A stretch of DNA of 64,000 bases from Catenulispora sp. MAP5-51 (GCF_041261205.1 NZ_JBGCCH010000001.1:496001-560000); one strand, 5' to 3'; positions 44,640-54,426 are shown, counted from the first letter of the stretch. Notes: generated by a model not told the origin, from the letters alone. Program-made: numbers and translations.

Positions 44640-45386
44640 CTACCGGCGCCGCGCGACCCACCCGAGGCCGTCGCGCGCCTTCTCCGTGCTCCAGCCTCGC
44701 CCCGAATCGTCGGCGCCGACGATGTGGAACACCTCGTAACCGCCGCCGTCGCGCACCACGGCGGCCGAGACCGCGGCGGACAGGTCGGAGGCCGCCAGCG
44801 CCGGAACCACGCTGCCGTCGGCGCGGCGGATCTCGACCGGCTCCTCGACGACCGGCAGCGCCCAGCGCGGCCAGACCTCGTCAGGCGTCGGGAAGGCCAG
44901 CCGCAGGACCGTGACCGTCGTGCCGTGAGTGTCGGCGGCGATCCGGCCGACCTGCTCGGCCAGGCGCTTGGTGACGCCGTAGACGTTCGCGGCGTCCGGC
45001 TCGCTGTCCTCGTCCACGTCCCGCTCCAGCAGCCGGGACTCGTCGAACACCGACAGGCTGCCGATCAGCACCGCACGCCGCACGCCAGCGACGTGAGCGG
45101 CCTCCAGCGCCGCGTACACCGAGGCCACGTTCACCTCGAACGCGCTGGCCGTGTCGGGGTGCGGCCAGTCGGTCTGGGAGCGGCGGCCCATCGCGGCGTG
45201 CACCACGGCGTCCATACCGTCCAGCGCGGCGGCCAGGGCCTGCGGATCGGTCGCGCTGCCGACGACGTGGTCGTGATCCCCCTGCGGCGGCACCAGATCC
45301 AGGACGCGGACCTCGTGATCCGCGGCCAGGCCGGCGAGCATCAGGGTGCCGACATAGCCCGAGCCGCCGATCAGCAGGATGCGCAT
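44640..45386 (-). CDS. NAD-dependent epimerase/dehydratase family protein
   Basis: A 248-residue extended SDR: dinucleotide loop LLIGGSGYVGTLML, VRRAVLIGSLSVFDES, and the catalytic YGVTKRLAEQV (YxxxK). VLRLAFPTPDEVWPRW and the short C-terminus fit nucleoside-sugar epimerase-like reductases acting on small substrates. The ATG at 45386 opens the first beta-strand and has TACCGT just upstream, again with leaderless geometry. Confidence 0.85.
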   Translation of the reverse strand: MRILLIGGSGYVGTLMLAGLAADHEVRVLDLVPPQGDHDHVVGSATDPQALAAALDGMDAVVHAAMGRRSQTDWPHPDTASAFEVNVASVYAALEAAHVAGVRRAVLIGSLSVFDESRLLERDVDEDSEPDAANVYGVTKRLAEQVGRIAADTHGTTVTVLRLAFPTPDEVWPRWALPVVEEPVEIRRADGSVVPALAASDLSAAVSAAVVRDGGGYEVFHIVGADDSGRGWSTEKARDGLGWVARRR

Positions 45387-45502
45387 TCGCCGTACGGTAG
45401 CAGGCGGGTACCGGGTACTCACCGGGTTTGCGCCCGGCTGCCCACCGACGCCGTGTCCGAATCCCGCCAGTACCGACCGGTCATCCGGCACAGACTGGAC
45501 GC

Positions 45503-46018
45503 ATGGATGAGATCACCGTCTACACCGAGATCGAGAGCCCCGTCGGACCGCTGCTGCTGGTCGGCGTGAAGAACCGGGACGGCGGCCTGCGTCTGGCGTC
45601 GCTGTCCATGGCCGGCCAGCGCACCGCGCCGGAGATCGGCGCGAGCTGGAACGCCGACACCGCGGCGTTCGCCGAGGTTGTCCGGCAGCTGCGGGAGTAC
45701 TTCGCCGGCACCCGGACCGAGTTCGAGCTCGACTACGCGGTCGCCGGCAGCGACTTCCAACGCCGGATCTGGGACGCCCTCGACACGATCCCGCACGGCA
45801 CGACCACCACCTACGGCGCCCTGGCCGCCCACCTCGGCCTCCCGCGCGACCGGGTACAGGCGCTCGGCGCGGCGATCGGCGCGAACCCGCTGCTGATCGT
45901 GCGGCCCTGCCACCGCGTCGTCGGCGCCGACGGGTCGATGCGCGGCTACGCCGGGGGCGTGGAGCGCAAGCAGTGGCTGCTGGCCGCCGAAGGTGCGATC
46001 GCGCCGCTGCTGGTCTGA
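45503..46018 (+). CDS. ogt: Methylated-DNA--protein-cysteine methyltransferase
   Basis: A 171-residue O6-alkylguanine repair protein. The suicidal Cys136 lies in VRPCHRVVG, preceded by the helix-turn-helix FQRRIWDALDTIPHGTTTTY, GALAAHLGLPRDRVQALGAA and the Asn hinge IGANPLLI. It removes alkyl groups from O6 of guanine in one step. First of three genes (oxygenase, Ada zinc domain) that look like an alkylation-repair operon. The start at 45503 matches the family N-terminus. Confidence 0.95.
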   Translation: MDEITVYTEIESPVGPLLLVGVKNRDGGLRLASLSMAGQRTAPEIGASWNADTAAFAEVVRQLREYFAGTRTEFELDYAVAGSDFQRRIWDALDTIPHGTTTTYGALAAHLGLPRDRVQALGAAIGANPLLIVRPCHRVVGADGSMRGYAGGVERKQWLLAAEGAIAPLLV

Positions 46019-46060
46019 CGCCGGCACCGGAAAGAGAGCAAAGAAAGTAAGGAACCTGCC

Positions 46061-46831
46061 ATGCCCACCCTCACCGCACTCGCCGGCACCTCCGCCCCCG
46101 CCGACACCGCCGCTTTTGCCGACACCGCCGCCACCGCCACCCTGGCCGCCGCCGACTGGCCGTCGATCGCCACCGAGCTCGACGCCTACGGCTGCGCCCG
46201 CACCCCGCAACTGCTCACCCCGCAGCAGTGCGGCACCATCGCAGCCCTCTACGACCGTCCCGAACTCTTCCGCACCACCGTCGACATGGCGCGCCACCGC
46301 TTCGGCTCGGGTCAGTACCGGTACTTCACCCACGACCTGCCCGCCCCGGTCGCCGACCTGCGCCGTGCGCTGTGGCCGTATCTGCTGCCGATCGCCCGCG
46401 ACTGGGCCGAGCGGCTGGGGCGGCCCGCGCCGTGGCCCGACGAGCTGGAGGAGTGGCTGGAGCGCTGCCACGCCGCCGGCCAGGCCCGCTCGGCGCAGAT
46501 CCTGCTGCGCTACGGTCCCGGCGACTGGAACGCGCTGCACCGCGACGTGTTCGGGGACATGCTCTTCCCGCTCCAGGCGGTCATCGGCCTGGACGCGTAC
46601 GGCACCGACTACACCGGCGGCGAGTTCCTGCTCGTCGAGCAGCGTCCGCGCGCCCAATCGCGCGGTACCGCGACGCCGCTCCCGCAGGGCCACGCGCTGA
46701 TCTTCACCACGCGCGACCGACCGGTGCGTTCCTCGCGCGGGTGGTCGATCGGGCCGGTGCGGCACGGCGTCAGCACCGTGCGCTCCGGACGGCGGCACGC
46801 GCTGGGCCTGGTGTTCCACGACGCCGCATGA
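46061..46831 (+). CDS. 2OG-Fe(II) oxygenase
   Basis: A 256-residue non-haem iron dioxygenase: iron ligands His160 and Asp162 in NALHRDVFG and His235 in VRHGVSTVRSG, with the 2-oxoglutarate Arg a few residues later. LFPLQAVIGLDAYGTDYTGG, then EFLLVEQRPRAQSRGTA is typical of a bacterial family often encoded beside ogt/ada. An Ala/Thr-rich N-terminal tail (1-32) precedes the fold. Nearby genes suggest dealkylation of nucleic acid or protein, but AlkB-type substrate residues cannot be confirmed. Coupled to the next gene by an ATGA overlap. Confidence 0.85.
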   Translation: MPTLTALAGTSAPADTAAFADTAATATLAAADWPSIATELDAYGCARTPQLLTPQQCGTIAALYDRPELFRTTVDMARHRFGSGQYRYFTHDLPAPVADLRRALWPYLLPIARDWAERLGRPAPWPDELEEWLERCHAAGQARSAQILLRYGPGDWNALHRDVFGDMLFPLQAVIGLDAYGTDYTGGEFLLVEQRPRAQSRGTATPLPQGHALIFTTRDRPVRSSRGWSIGPVRHGVSTVRSGRRHALGLVFHDAA

Positions 46832-47100
46832 GTGCGGCGCGCACCTGGACCCTGCTCGGAGCTGACGGCCGGACCTACCCGAGCCCGGCTCCCGGCACCC
46901 TCGGCGGCCATCGCCGGCTGCGCATCTACGGCCGTCTGGACTGTCCTTCGGCACTGCGTCACATCGCCGAGGGCCACTACACGGCGCACCGGGTCTTCTT
47001 CGCCGACGAGAACACGGCCGTCGCCGCCGGGTATCGGCCTTGCGCGCGCTGCCTGCCCGACCGGTACCGCGCGTGGCGGCTGGCCCAGGGCCGGGGTTAG
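46828..47100 (+). CDS. Stand-alone Ada zinc-binding domain protein without the acceptor cysteine
   Basis: A 90-residue protein matching the Ada N-terminal domain (PF02805): RIYGRLDCPSALRHIAEGHY, then VFFADENTAVAAGYRPCARC and LPDRYRAW. E. coli Ada holds zinc with Cys38, 42, 69 and 72, Cys38 being the methyl acceptor. Here the position of Cys38 is Gly (YGRLDC instead of FCRPSC), leaving three cysteines. It may therefore bind zinc differently and sense or recruit rather than repair. Overlaps the oxygenase stop (ATGA) and the convergent GNAT by 4 bases. Confidence 0.82.
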   Translation: MSAARTWTLLGADGRTYPSPAPGTLGGHRRLRIYGRLDCPSALRHIAEGHYTAHRVFFADENTAVAAGYRPCARCLPDRYRAWRLAQGRG

Positions 47101-47966
47101 GCCTCCCGGTGCATATCGCGGATCTCCGGCCGCGCCTCGAACCCGGCGGCCTTGTACGTCGCGACGCCCGCGACGTTCGAACTGGCCGTGGCCACGATCG
47201 CGCTCGATGATCCCAGCTTCTGCAACGCCGCCGCGGCAGCCTCGGTGATGGCCTTCCCATATCCGCGCCCGCGATGGTCCCGGTGCACCCCCATCGGCTC
47301 CACCAGCCCCGGCTTGCCGGGACCGGCCGACCAGACGGTCACCGCCGCCACCGCCGCGCTTCGGTCGTCGTAGGCGATCAGGCACCGCGCGTCGGCATAC
47401 ATCTCGCCGGCCGCCATCGCCTGCCAGTGCTCCCGGCTGAACGTCGAGTTCTCGAACGCCGCCCGCTGCACCGCGACCCGCTCGGCCACCCGCTCGGCCC
47501 CGACCGCCTCGATGCGCAGCTCCGACTCCTTCACCGGCTCGCCGCGCAGATCGCGGCGCAACGGCGTCCACGGCTCGTCACCGCACCACCCGTGCTCGGC
47601 CAGCATCTGCTGCAGCAGCGCGTCCATCGGCGCCTCGATGTTCGCCGCCCCGGGGGTGAGCACGTCCCGCTCGGGATCCGCGACGTCCGCGACCACCCGC
47701 CGCGCCAACTCCTCATCCTGCCGCGCGTCCGGCGCGATCGTCATCCGCAGCAACCCGGGCCCGTCCAGCAACCCCACGGCCAGGATCCGCCCATCCCGAC
47801 TCCAGGTCCGCACCGCCGCCGCCGTGGTGTCCGCGCCGAAACGCCAAAACCAGCCCAGATCCCCCGGATGCAGCTGCATGGGAGCGCCCTCGTCCTGCCA
47901 GTCCCGCAGCGCACCCACCGCCGCGCTCAGCCCCGCGCCGTCCGGCGTGCCCAGTGTGATCGCCAT
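47097..47966 (-). CDS. GNAT-family N-acetyltransferase
   Basis: A 289-residue protein with an N-terminal half of unclear fold (WFWRFGADTTAAAVRTWSRD) and a C-terminal GNAT domain: VEPMGVHRDHRGRGYGKAIT is the acetyl-CoA loop, then SNVAGVATYKAAGFEARPEI. The N-terminal half may be a degenerate GNAT copy, as in tandem-GNAT proteins. I prefer the ATG at 47966 to the GTG-type start five codons upstream. Confidence 0.8.
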   Translation of the reverse strand: MAITLGTPDGAGLSAAVGALRDWQDEGAPMQLHPGDLGWFWRFGADTTAAAVRTWSRDGRILAVGLLDGPGLLRMTIAPDARQDEELARRVVADVADPERDVLTPGAANIEAPMDALLQQMLAEHGWCGDEPWTPLRRDLRGEPVKESELRIEAVGAERVAERVAVQRAAFENSTFSREHWQAMAAGEMYADARCLIAYDDRSAAVAAVTVWSAGPGKPGLVEPMGVHRDHRGRGYGKAITEAAAAALQKLGSSSAIVATASSNVAGVATYKAAGFEARPEIRDMHREA

Positions 47967-48353
47967 GTCCTGATCACACACCAGGGCGGCCGAGGCCGCA
48001 TCCGGTTCGACGACTCAGGCCCCGCCAGGCCGCGGACCCTGATGCTGGGCGGCTTCCAGCCAATCCCGCCTCGAACAAACACAGCAACACCGCATAAAGC
48101 CCCCACCCCGCCACCGGCGTAACGTCGGAAGCATGACCGCCGGATCCGTAATCCCCGCGCCACCGACCGGAACCCTACCGGCCGGTAGCCCGTCCCCCAC
48201 CTCACGCTCCACGGAGCCCCACTCCGGTTGCACTACACTCCGACCAGTCACAACCAGCTCGTCCGGCCGACACCAACGACTGCGCGGGGAAACCGGCCAG
48301 CCCATACCCGGTCGAACGACTGGTGCCTTGGAATAGAGGAAGGGCTCCGCGCG
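47967..48353. other. Control region before the carboxylase gene
   Basis: About 390 bases without a convincing gene. It contains a perfect 14-bp palindrome CTACCGGCCGGTAG (48175-48188), a possible operator, and GAGGAAGGG (48336-48344), the ribosome site of the carboxylase gene. Some residue codons could be read across it, but composition and lack of start signals argue against a gene. Confidence 0.4.
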
Positions 48354-51300
48354 GTGTTCAGTCGTGTCGCCATCGTCAACCGGGGTGAGGCCGCGATGCG
48401 GCTCATCCACGCGGTCCGGGAGCTGAGCGCGCAGAGCGCGACGCCGATCGAGACCGTCGCCCTGCACACCGACGTGGACCGCGACGCCACCTTCGTCCGC
48501 GAGGCCGACATCGCCTACGACCTCGGCCCGGCCGCGAACCGGCCGTACCTGGACCTGAAGCTGCTGGAGCGGGCGCTGCTGGAGTGCGGCGCGGACGCGG
48601 CCTGGGTGGGCTGGGGCTTCGTCGCCGAGGATCCGGCCTTCGCAGAACTCTGCGACCGGATCGGCGTCACCTTCATCGGTCCGGACGCCGAGGCCATGCG
48701 GCAGCTCGGCGACAAGATCGGCGCGAAGCTGATCGCCGAGGAGGTCGGCGTGCCGGTGGCGCCGTGGAGCCGGGGCGCGGTGGAGACGCTGGAGGCCGCG
48801 ATCGAGGCGGCCGGGCGGATCGGCTACCCCCTGATGCTCAAGGCCACCGCCGGCGGCGGCGGGCGCGGGATCCGCGTCATCACCGACGAGTCCGAGCTCG
48901 TCGACGCCTACGAGCGCACCAGCCAGGAGGCGGCGCGCGCCTTCGGCTCCGGCATCGTCTTCCTGGAGCGCCTGGTCACCGGCGCCCGGCACGTCGAGGT
49001 GCAGGTCATCGCCGACGGCCAGGGCACCGCGTGGGCCCTGGGCGTGCGCGACTGCTCGGTGCAGCGGCGCAACCAGAAGGTGATCGAGGAGTCGGCCTCG
49101 CCGGTGCTGGCCCCCGAGCAGGCCGCGGAGCTGAAGTCCTCGGCCGAGCGCCTGGCGGTCCGGGTCGGCTACCGGGGCGCGGCGACGGTGGAGTTCCTCT
49201 ACCACCCCGGCGACAAGCAGTTCGCCTTCCTGGAGGTCAACACCCGCCTTCAGGTCGAGCACCCGATCACCGAGCTGACCACCGGCTTCGACCTGGTCAA
49301 GGCCCAGCTGCACGTGGCGGGCGGCGGCAAGTTGGAGGGCCGCCCGCCGGCCGAGCGCGGCCACGCCATCGAGGCCCGGCTGAACGCCGAGGACCCCGAC
49401 CGCGACTTCGCCCCCTCCCCCGGCCGCATCGCGCGCCTGGACCTGCCGGCCGGCCCGGGCATCCGGGTGGACACCGGAGTGTCCGAGGGCGACACCATCC
49501 CGGCCGACTTCGACTCGATGATCGCGAAGATCATCGCCTACGGCCGGGACCGCGACGAGGCCCTGGGCCGGCTGCGCCGGGCGATGGCCGACACCTCCGT
49601 GGTCATCGAGGGCGGCACCACCAACAAGAGCTTCGTGCTGGACCTGCTGGACCAGCCGGAGGTCATCGACGCCTCGGCCGACACCGGCTGGATCGACCGG
49701 GTCCGCGGCGAGGGCCGTCTGGTCTCGCACCGCAACGCCGCCGTCGCGCTGGCCGCCGCCGCGATCGACGCCTACGAGGACGAGGAGCGCGTCGAGCGCG
49801 CCCGGCTGTTGTCCACCGCCTCCGGCGGGCGTCCGCAGGTGCAGCACGAGTCCGGCCGACCGCTGGACCTGAAGCTGCGCGGCGTGGGCTACCGGGTCCG
49901 GGTGGCGCGCGTGGGCGCGCAGCGCTTCCGCGTCGGGATAGAGGCCGGCGACGGCCACGGCGCGCAGTCCCAGACTTTGACACAGACACAGACCGCCGAC
50001 GTCGAGCTGGACCGCTTCGACCGGCACACCGGCCAGATCCTGGTCAACGGCGAGCGCTTCCGGCTGCTGACCGCCACCCACGGCTCGGTGCACCAGGTCG
50101 AGGTGGACGGCGTCACCCACCGCGTCAGCCGCGACGAGGGCGGCGTGGTCCGCTCCCCGGCCCCGGCGCTGGTGATCGCCACGCCGCTGGAGGTCGGCGC
50201 GGAGGTCGAGGCCGGCGCCCCGGTGGTCGTGCTGGAGAGCATGAAGATGGAGACGGTGCTGCGCGCGCCGTTCAAGGCCCGGCTCAAGGAGCTGGCGGTC
50301 AGCGTCGGGAGCCAGGTCGAGACCGGTGCCCCGCTGCTGCGGCTGGAGCAGATCGTCGAGGAGGACGCCGACGAGGCCGCCGCCGCAGCCGCGCAGGCCT
50401 CCGAGGCCGTCGAGCTGGACCTGCCCGAAGCCCCCACCGAGGTCCCCGTCCGCACCCGCGTGGCGCAGGGCCGCGAGGACCTTCGCAGCCTGCTGCTGGG
50501 CTTCGACGTGGACCCGCACGACGAGGACCGCATCCTCGGCGGCTACCTGGAGGCCCGCGACGCGGCCGTCGAGCAGAACCTGCGGCCGCTGGCCGGCGAG
50601 CTGAGCCTGATCGAGGTCTTCGCCGACCTGGCCGACCTGGGCCGCAACCGCCCGGCGGCCGGGGTCGCCGTCGGCACCGACGAGGGCAACGGCGAGAGCC
50701 AGCTGCACAGCGCGCACGAGTACTTCCACACCTACCTGCAGAGCCTGGACGTGGAGCGCGCCGGCCTGCCGGAGTCCTTCCAGGCCGCCCTGGGCAAGGC
50801 CCTGGCGCACTACGGCGTCACCGACCTTGAGCGCTCGCCGGAGCTGGAAGCGGCGGTGTTCCGCATCTTCCTGGCCCGTCAGCGCTCTGCCACGGACGCC
50901 GCCGTGGTCGCCACGCTGCTGCGCGCCTGGCTGCGCGAGCTGCCGCCGGACGAGCTGCTGCGCGAGCCCGCGGGCCTGGCGCTGGAGCGGCTGATCGCGG
51001 CCACGCAGGTGCGCTTCCCGAACGTCGCGGACCTGGCGCGCGGCGTGGTCTATGCCTGGTTCGGCCAGCCGCTGCTGCGCCGCAACCGGGCCCGGGTCTA
51101 CGCCGGCATCCGCAAGCACCTGCGCCACCTGGACGAGAACCCGCAGGCCGAGGACCGCGCCGAGCGCATCGCCGAGATGGTGCGCAGCACCGAGCCGCTG
51201 GTGCGCCTGCTGGGCCAGCGCCTGGTCCACGCCGACCTGGACAACTCGGCGCTGCTGGAGGTCCTGACCCGGCGCTACTACGGCAACAAGGGCCTGACCG

Positions 51301-53882
51301 GCGTCCGGACCGCCGAGGTCGGCGGGACCCCGTTCGTGGTCGCCGAGCGCGACGGCTCGCAGCTGGTGTCGGCGGCGGTGCCGTTCGACCGGCTCGGGGA
51401 CGCCCTGGACGGCCTGGCCGACCTGGCCAACCTGGCCGGCTCGGCCGGCGCCCTGGACGCCGATGTCTACCTGCTGTGGGAGAACCAGCCGGACACCGAC
51501 GAGGCGGCCACCGAGCTGCAGCGCGTGATCAGCGCGCACCCGCTGCCGCAGCAGGTGCGCCGGGTGACCGCGACGGTGGCCGGCCGGCGCAACGCCGTGA
51601 TGCACCACCACTTCACCTTCCGGCGCTCCACCACCGGGATGACCGAGGAGCGGCTGATCCGGGGCCTGCACCCGTACATCGCCGAGCGGATGCAGCTGGA
51701 GCGGCTGAACAAGTTCGACCTGACGCGCCTGCCGTCCTCCGACGAGGACGTGTACCTGTACCAGTGCGTGGCCCGGGAGAACCCGGCCGACGACCGCCTG
51801 GTCGCCTTCACGCAGGTGCGCGACCTGACCGAGCTGCGCGAGCACGACGGCCGGCTGGTGGCGCTGCCCACGGCCGAGGACGCGATCGCGGCGTGCGTGG
51901 ACTCCATCCGGCGCGCGCAGCTGCGGCGGCCCTCGAACAAGCGGTTCAGCACCAACCGCGTCGTGGTCTACCTGTGGCCGGTCTCCGACATCAAGCGCTC
52001 GGAGCTGTTCCTGATCGCGCAGCGCATCCTGCCCTCGACGGTCGGCGCGGGCCTGGAGGAGATCGAGCTGATCGGCCGCCAGCGCTCCTGGAAGACCGGC
52101 GAGCTGATCAAGATCGCGGTCCGGGTCCGCTTCGACAGCGACGGCGGCCCCTCGCTGTCCGTCGGCGAGCCCACCCTGGACCCGATCGAGCCGCTGGACG
52201 ACTACCGCCTGAAGGTGCTGCGCGCGGCCAGCCGCGGCACGGTGTACCCGTACGAGCTCGTCGACTCCCTGGGCGAGTTCGCCGAGCACGACCTGAACGA
52301 CGAGCACCAGCTGGTCCCGGTCGAGCGGCCCAAGGGCCGCAACACCGCGGCGATGGTGGCCGGCGTCATCAGCACCAAGACGCGCCGCCACCGGCAGGGC
52401 GTCACGCGCGTGCTGCTGCTGGGCGACCCGACGAAGTCGCTGGGCGCGCTGTCGGAGCCGGAGTGCCGCCGGGTGATCGCCGCCCTGGACCTCGCGGAGC
52501 AGATGAAGGTCCCGGTGGAGTGGTACGCGCTGTCCTCCGGCGCCCGCATCTCGATGCAGTCGGGTACCGAGAACATGGACTGGGTGGCCGCTGCTTTGAA
52601 GCGGATCGTGGAGTTCACCCAGGACGGCGGCGAGATCAACGTCGTGGTCAACGGCATCAACGTCGGCGCGCAGCCGTACTGGAACGCCGAGGCCACGATG
52701 CTGATGCACACGCGCGGCGTGCTGGTCATGACTCCGGACTCTGCGATGGTGCTGACCGGCAAGCAGGCGTTGGACTTCTCCGGCGGCGTCTCGGCCGAGG
52801 ACAACTTCGGCATCGGCGGCTACGACCGCGTCATGGGCCCGAACGGCCAGGCGCAGTACTGGGCCCCGAGCCTGTCCGCCGCGCGCGATGTGCTGATGTC
52901 GCACTACGACCACACCTACATCGCCCCCGGCGAGACCTCCCCGCGCCGCGCCGGCACGGACGACCCCTACGACCGCGACGTCTCGAGCTTCCCGCACACC
53001 TTCGCGGGCTCGGACTTCACCACGGTCGGCGAGATCTTCAGCGCCGCGGCGAACCCGGACCGCAAGAAGGCGTTCGACATCAGGACCGTGATGCGCGCCC
53101 TGTCCGACCAGGACCACCCGGTCCTGGAGCGCTGGGCCGGCATGGCGGGGGCGGAGACCTCGGTGGTGCAGGACGTGCACCTGGGAGGCCTGCCGGTCTG
53201 CCTGGTCGGCATCGAGTCCCGGGCCGTGCCGCGCCGGGGCTTCCCGCCCACCGACGGCCCGGACACGTACACCGCCGGCACGCTGTTCCCGCAGTCCTCC
53301 AAGAAGGTGGCGCGCGCCATCAACTCGGCGAGCGGGAACCGGCCGCTGGTGGTGCTGGCGAACCTGTCAGGGTTCGACGGCTCCCCGGAGTCGATGCGCA
53401 AGCTGCAGCTGGAATACGGCGCCGAGATCGGGCGCGCGATCGTGAACTTCCAAGGCCCGATCGTGTTCTGCGTCATCTCGCGCTACCACGGCGGCGCCTT
53501 CGTGGTCTTCTCCAAGGCCCTCAACCCGAACATGACGGTCCTGGCTCTGGAAGGCTCCTACGCGTCGGTCCTCGGCGGCGCCCCGGCAGCGGCGGTGGTG
53601 TTCGCCGGCGACGTGAACTCCCGCACCGCCAACGACCCGCGCATCCGCGACCTGGAAGCCCGCGTCACCGCCGCATCCGGCACCGACCGCGCGGCCCTGG
53701 CCGCCGAACTCGACGAACTCCGCACCTCGGTCCGCGCCGAGAAGCTCGGCGAGGTCGCCACCGAGTTCGACCGCGTGCACAGCATCCAGCGCGCGGTCCA
53801 GGTCGGCTCCGTGGACGAGGTGATCAAGGCCGCCGAGCTGCGCCCGAAGATCATCGCTTCGATCGAGTCCCGGCTGGGGTAA
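48354..53882 (+). CDS. Single-chain acyl-CoA carboxylase (biotin carboxylase-BCCP-carboxyltransferase)
   Basis: A 1842-residue fusion. Residues 1-450 are a biotin carboxylase: VAIVNRGEAAMRLIHAVREL, the ATP loop LMLKATAGGGGRGIRVI, EVNTRLQVEHPITE. A linker leads to a biotin-carrier domain with the biotinyl Lys631 in VLESMKMET. A long central region (about 700-1250) resembles the ACC central region of eukaryotes. The C-terminal carboxyltransferase (about 1300-1842) has WYALSSGARISMQSGTEN, LANLSGFDGSPESMRKLQLE, YHGGAFVVFSKALNP and EGSYASVLGGAPAAAVVFAG. Most bacteria encode these parts separately; this single polypeptide is like eukaryotic ACC and a minority of actinobacteria. Expected product: malonyl- or methylmalonyl-CoA. 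The GTG at 48354 begins the first beta-strand and follows GAGGAAGGG. Confidence 0.92.
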   Translation: MFSRVAIVNRGEAAMRLIHAVRELSAQSATPIETVALHTDVDRDATFVREADIAYDLGPAANRPYLDLKLLERALLECGADAAWVGWGFVAEDPAFAELCDRIGVTFIGPDAEAMRQLGDKIGAKLIAEEVGVPVAPWSRGAVETLEAAIEAAGRIGYPLMLKATAGGGGRGIRVITDESELVDAYERTSQEAARAFGSGIVFLERLVTGARHVEVQVIADGQGTAWALGVRDCSVQRRNQKVIEESASPVLAPEQAAELKSSAERLAVRVGYRGAATVEFLYHPGDKQFAFLEVNTRLQVEHPITELTTGFDLVKAQLHVAGGGKLEGRPPAERGHAIEARLNAEDPDRDFAPSPGRIARLDLPAGPGIRVDTGVSEGDTIPADFDSMIAKIIAYGRDRDEALGRLRRAMADTSVVIEGGTTNKSFVLDLLDQPEVIDASADTGWIDRVRGEGRLVSHRNAAVALAAAAIDAYEDEERVERARLLSTASGGRPQVQHESGRPLDLKLRGVGYRVRVARVGAQRFRVGIEAGDGHGAQSQTLTQTQTADVELDRFDRHTGQILVNGERFRLLTATHGSVHQVEVDGVTHRVSRDEGGVVRSPAPALVIATPLEVGAEVEAGAPVVVLESMKMETVLRAPFKARLKELAVSVGSQVETGAPLLRLEQIVEEDADEAAAAAAQASEAVELDLPEAPTEVPVRTRVAQGREDLRSLLLGFDVDPHDEDRILGGYLEARDAAVEQNLRPLAGELSLIEVFADLADLGRNRPAAGVAVGTDEGNGESQLHSAHEYFHTYLQSLDVERAGLPESFQAALGKALAHYGVTDLERSPELEAAVFRIFLARQRSATDAAVVATLLRAWLRELPPDELLREPAGLALERLIAATQVRFPNVADLARGVVYAWFGQPLLRRNRARVYAGIRKHLRHLDENPQAEDRAERIAEMVRSTEPLVRLLGQRLVHADLDNSALLEVLTRRYYGNKGLTGVRTAEVGGTPFVVAERDGSQLVSAAVPFDRLGDALDGLADLANLAGSAGALDADVYLLWENQPDTDEAATELQRVISAHPLPQQVRRVTATVAGRRNAVMHHHFTFRRSTTGMTEERLIRGLHPYIAERMQLERLNKFDLTRLPSSDEDVYLYQCVARENPADDRLVAFTQVRDLTELREHDGRLVALPTAEDAIAACVDSIRRAQLRRPSNKRFSTNRVVVYLWPVSDIKRSELFLIAQRILPSTVGAGLEEIELIGRQRSWKTGELIKIAVRVRFDSDGGPSLSVGEPTLDPIEPLDDYRLKVLRAASRGTVYPYELVDSLGEFAEHDLNDEHQLVPVERPKGRNTAAMVAGVISTKTRRHRQGVTRVLLLGDPTKSLGALSEPECRRVIAALDLAEQMKVPVEWYALSSGARISMQSGTENMDWVAAALKRIVEFTQDGGEINVVVNGINVGAQPYWNAEATMLMHTRGVLVMTPDSAMVLTGKQALDFSGGVSAEDNFGIGGYDRVMGPNGQAQYWAPSLSAARDVLMSHYDHTYIAPGETSPRRAGTDDPYDRDVSSFPHTFAGSDFTTVGEIFSAAANPDRKKAFDIRTVMRALSDQDHPVLERWAGMAGAETSVVQDVHLGGLPVCLVGIESRAVPRRGFPPTDGPDTYTAGTLFPQSSKKVARAINSASGNRPLVVLANLSGFDGSPESMRKLQLEYGAEIGRAIVNFQGPIVFCVISRYHGGAFVVFSKALNPNMTVLALEGSYASVLGGAPAAAVVFAGDVNSRTANDPRIRDLEARVTAASGTDRAALAAELDELRTSVRAEKLGEVATEFDRVHSIQRAVQVGSVDEVIKAAELRPKIIASIESRLG

Positions 53883-54266
53883 GAGTACTGATGAGGTGGC
53901 GGTGGTCTCGGCGGCCGCCGCCGCCTCTTTGGTTTCCGGCGGCAATTCCCGCTGGCCTGACGGCGACTTATGTGTGGGTGGGTGTGGCTGGTTGCGGTTT
54001 GTTCGTGGGCTGACAGTCACAGGCGTTTCTTGACGGCTTCGCGCATGGTTTTGCGGGATCCGTTGGTGGCGCGGGTCGGGGGTGGCGCTGGTTTCGCGGG
54101 GCGGCGGTGGTGTGGGCAGGTGGTCGGCTCTACTGCGACAGTCAAGGTCAAGAGCCACAGTCAAGAGCTGAAGAGCGCCTCCGGCGGCGCCTGCGCGGCG
54201 AGCGGCCTCGCTCCGGGGAGTGGGGGCCGCGCTGTTGGGCGGCGGTCGTTGCTTGTGGTCGCCTGT

Positions 54267-54426
54267 GTCCCGGATTCCCCGCCGCTTCAGCGCCCGGAGG
54301 GAACCATCCCGGCCTGGGCGGTATCAAGCCGGATCACTGTTGCTGGCCACCGGTTCCGTCCGGCTGGACACCACCCAGGCCGGGCTGGTTGTGCAAGCAC
54401 CGCCGAAGCGACGGGGAATCCGGGAC
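54267..54426. repeat. Left hairpin unit of the nested repeat
   Basis: GTCCCGGATTCCCCGCCGCTTC (54267-54288, one base over a 20-mer shown split: GTCCCGGATTCC + CCGCCGCTTC) is answered by its complement at 54405-54426. Within the loop CGGCCTGGGCGGTATCAAGC, then CGGA (54310-54333) pairs with TCCGGCTGGACACCACCCAG, then GCCGG (54359-54383). Stem mismatches are few and partly compensatory-looking. Confidence 0.75.

Noticed and set aside
48015-53180. Open frame of more than 1,700 codons on the minus strand, antisense to the carboxylase gene
   Set aside because: It is the mirror of a strongly GC-biased real gene. Its translation is low-complexity (Leu/Arg/Gln/Gly/Val) with no domain motifs, while the plus strand shows complete conserved motifs.
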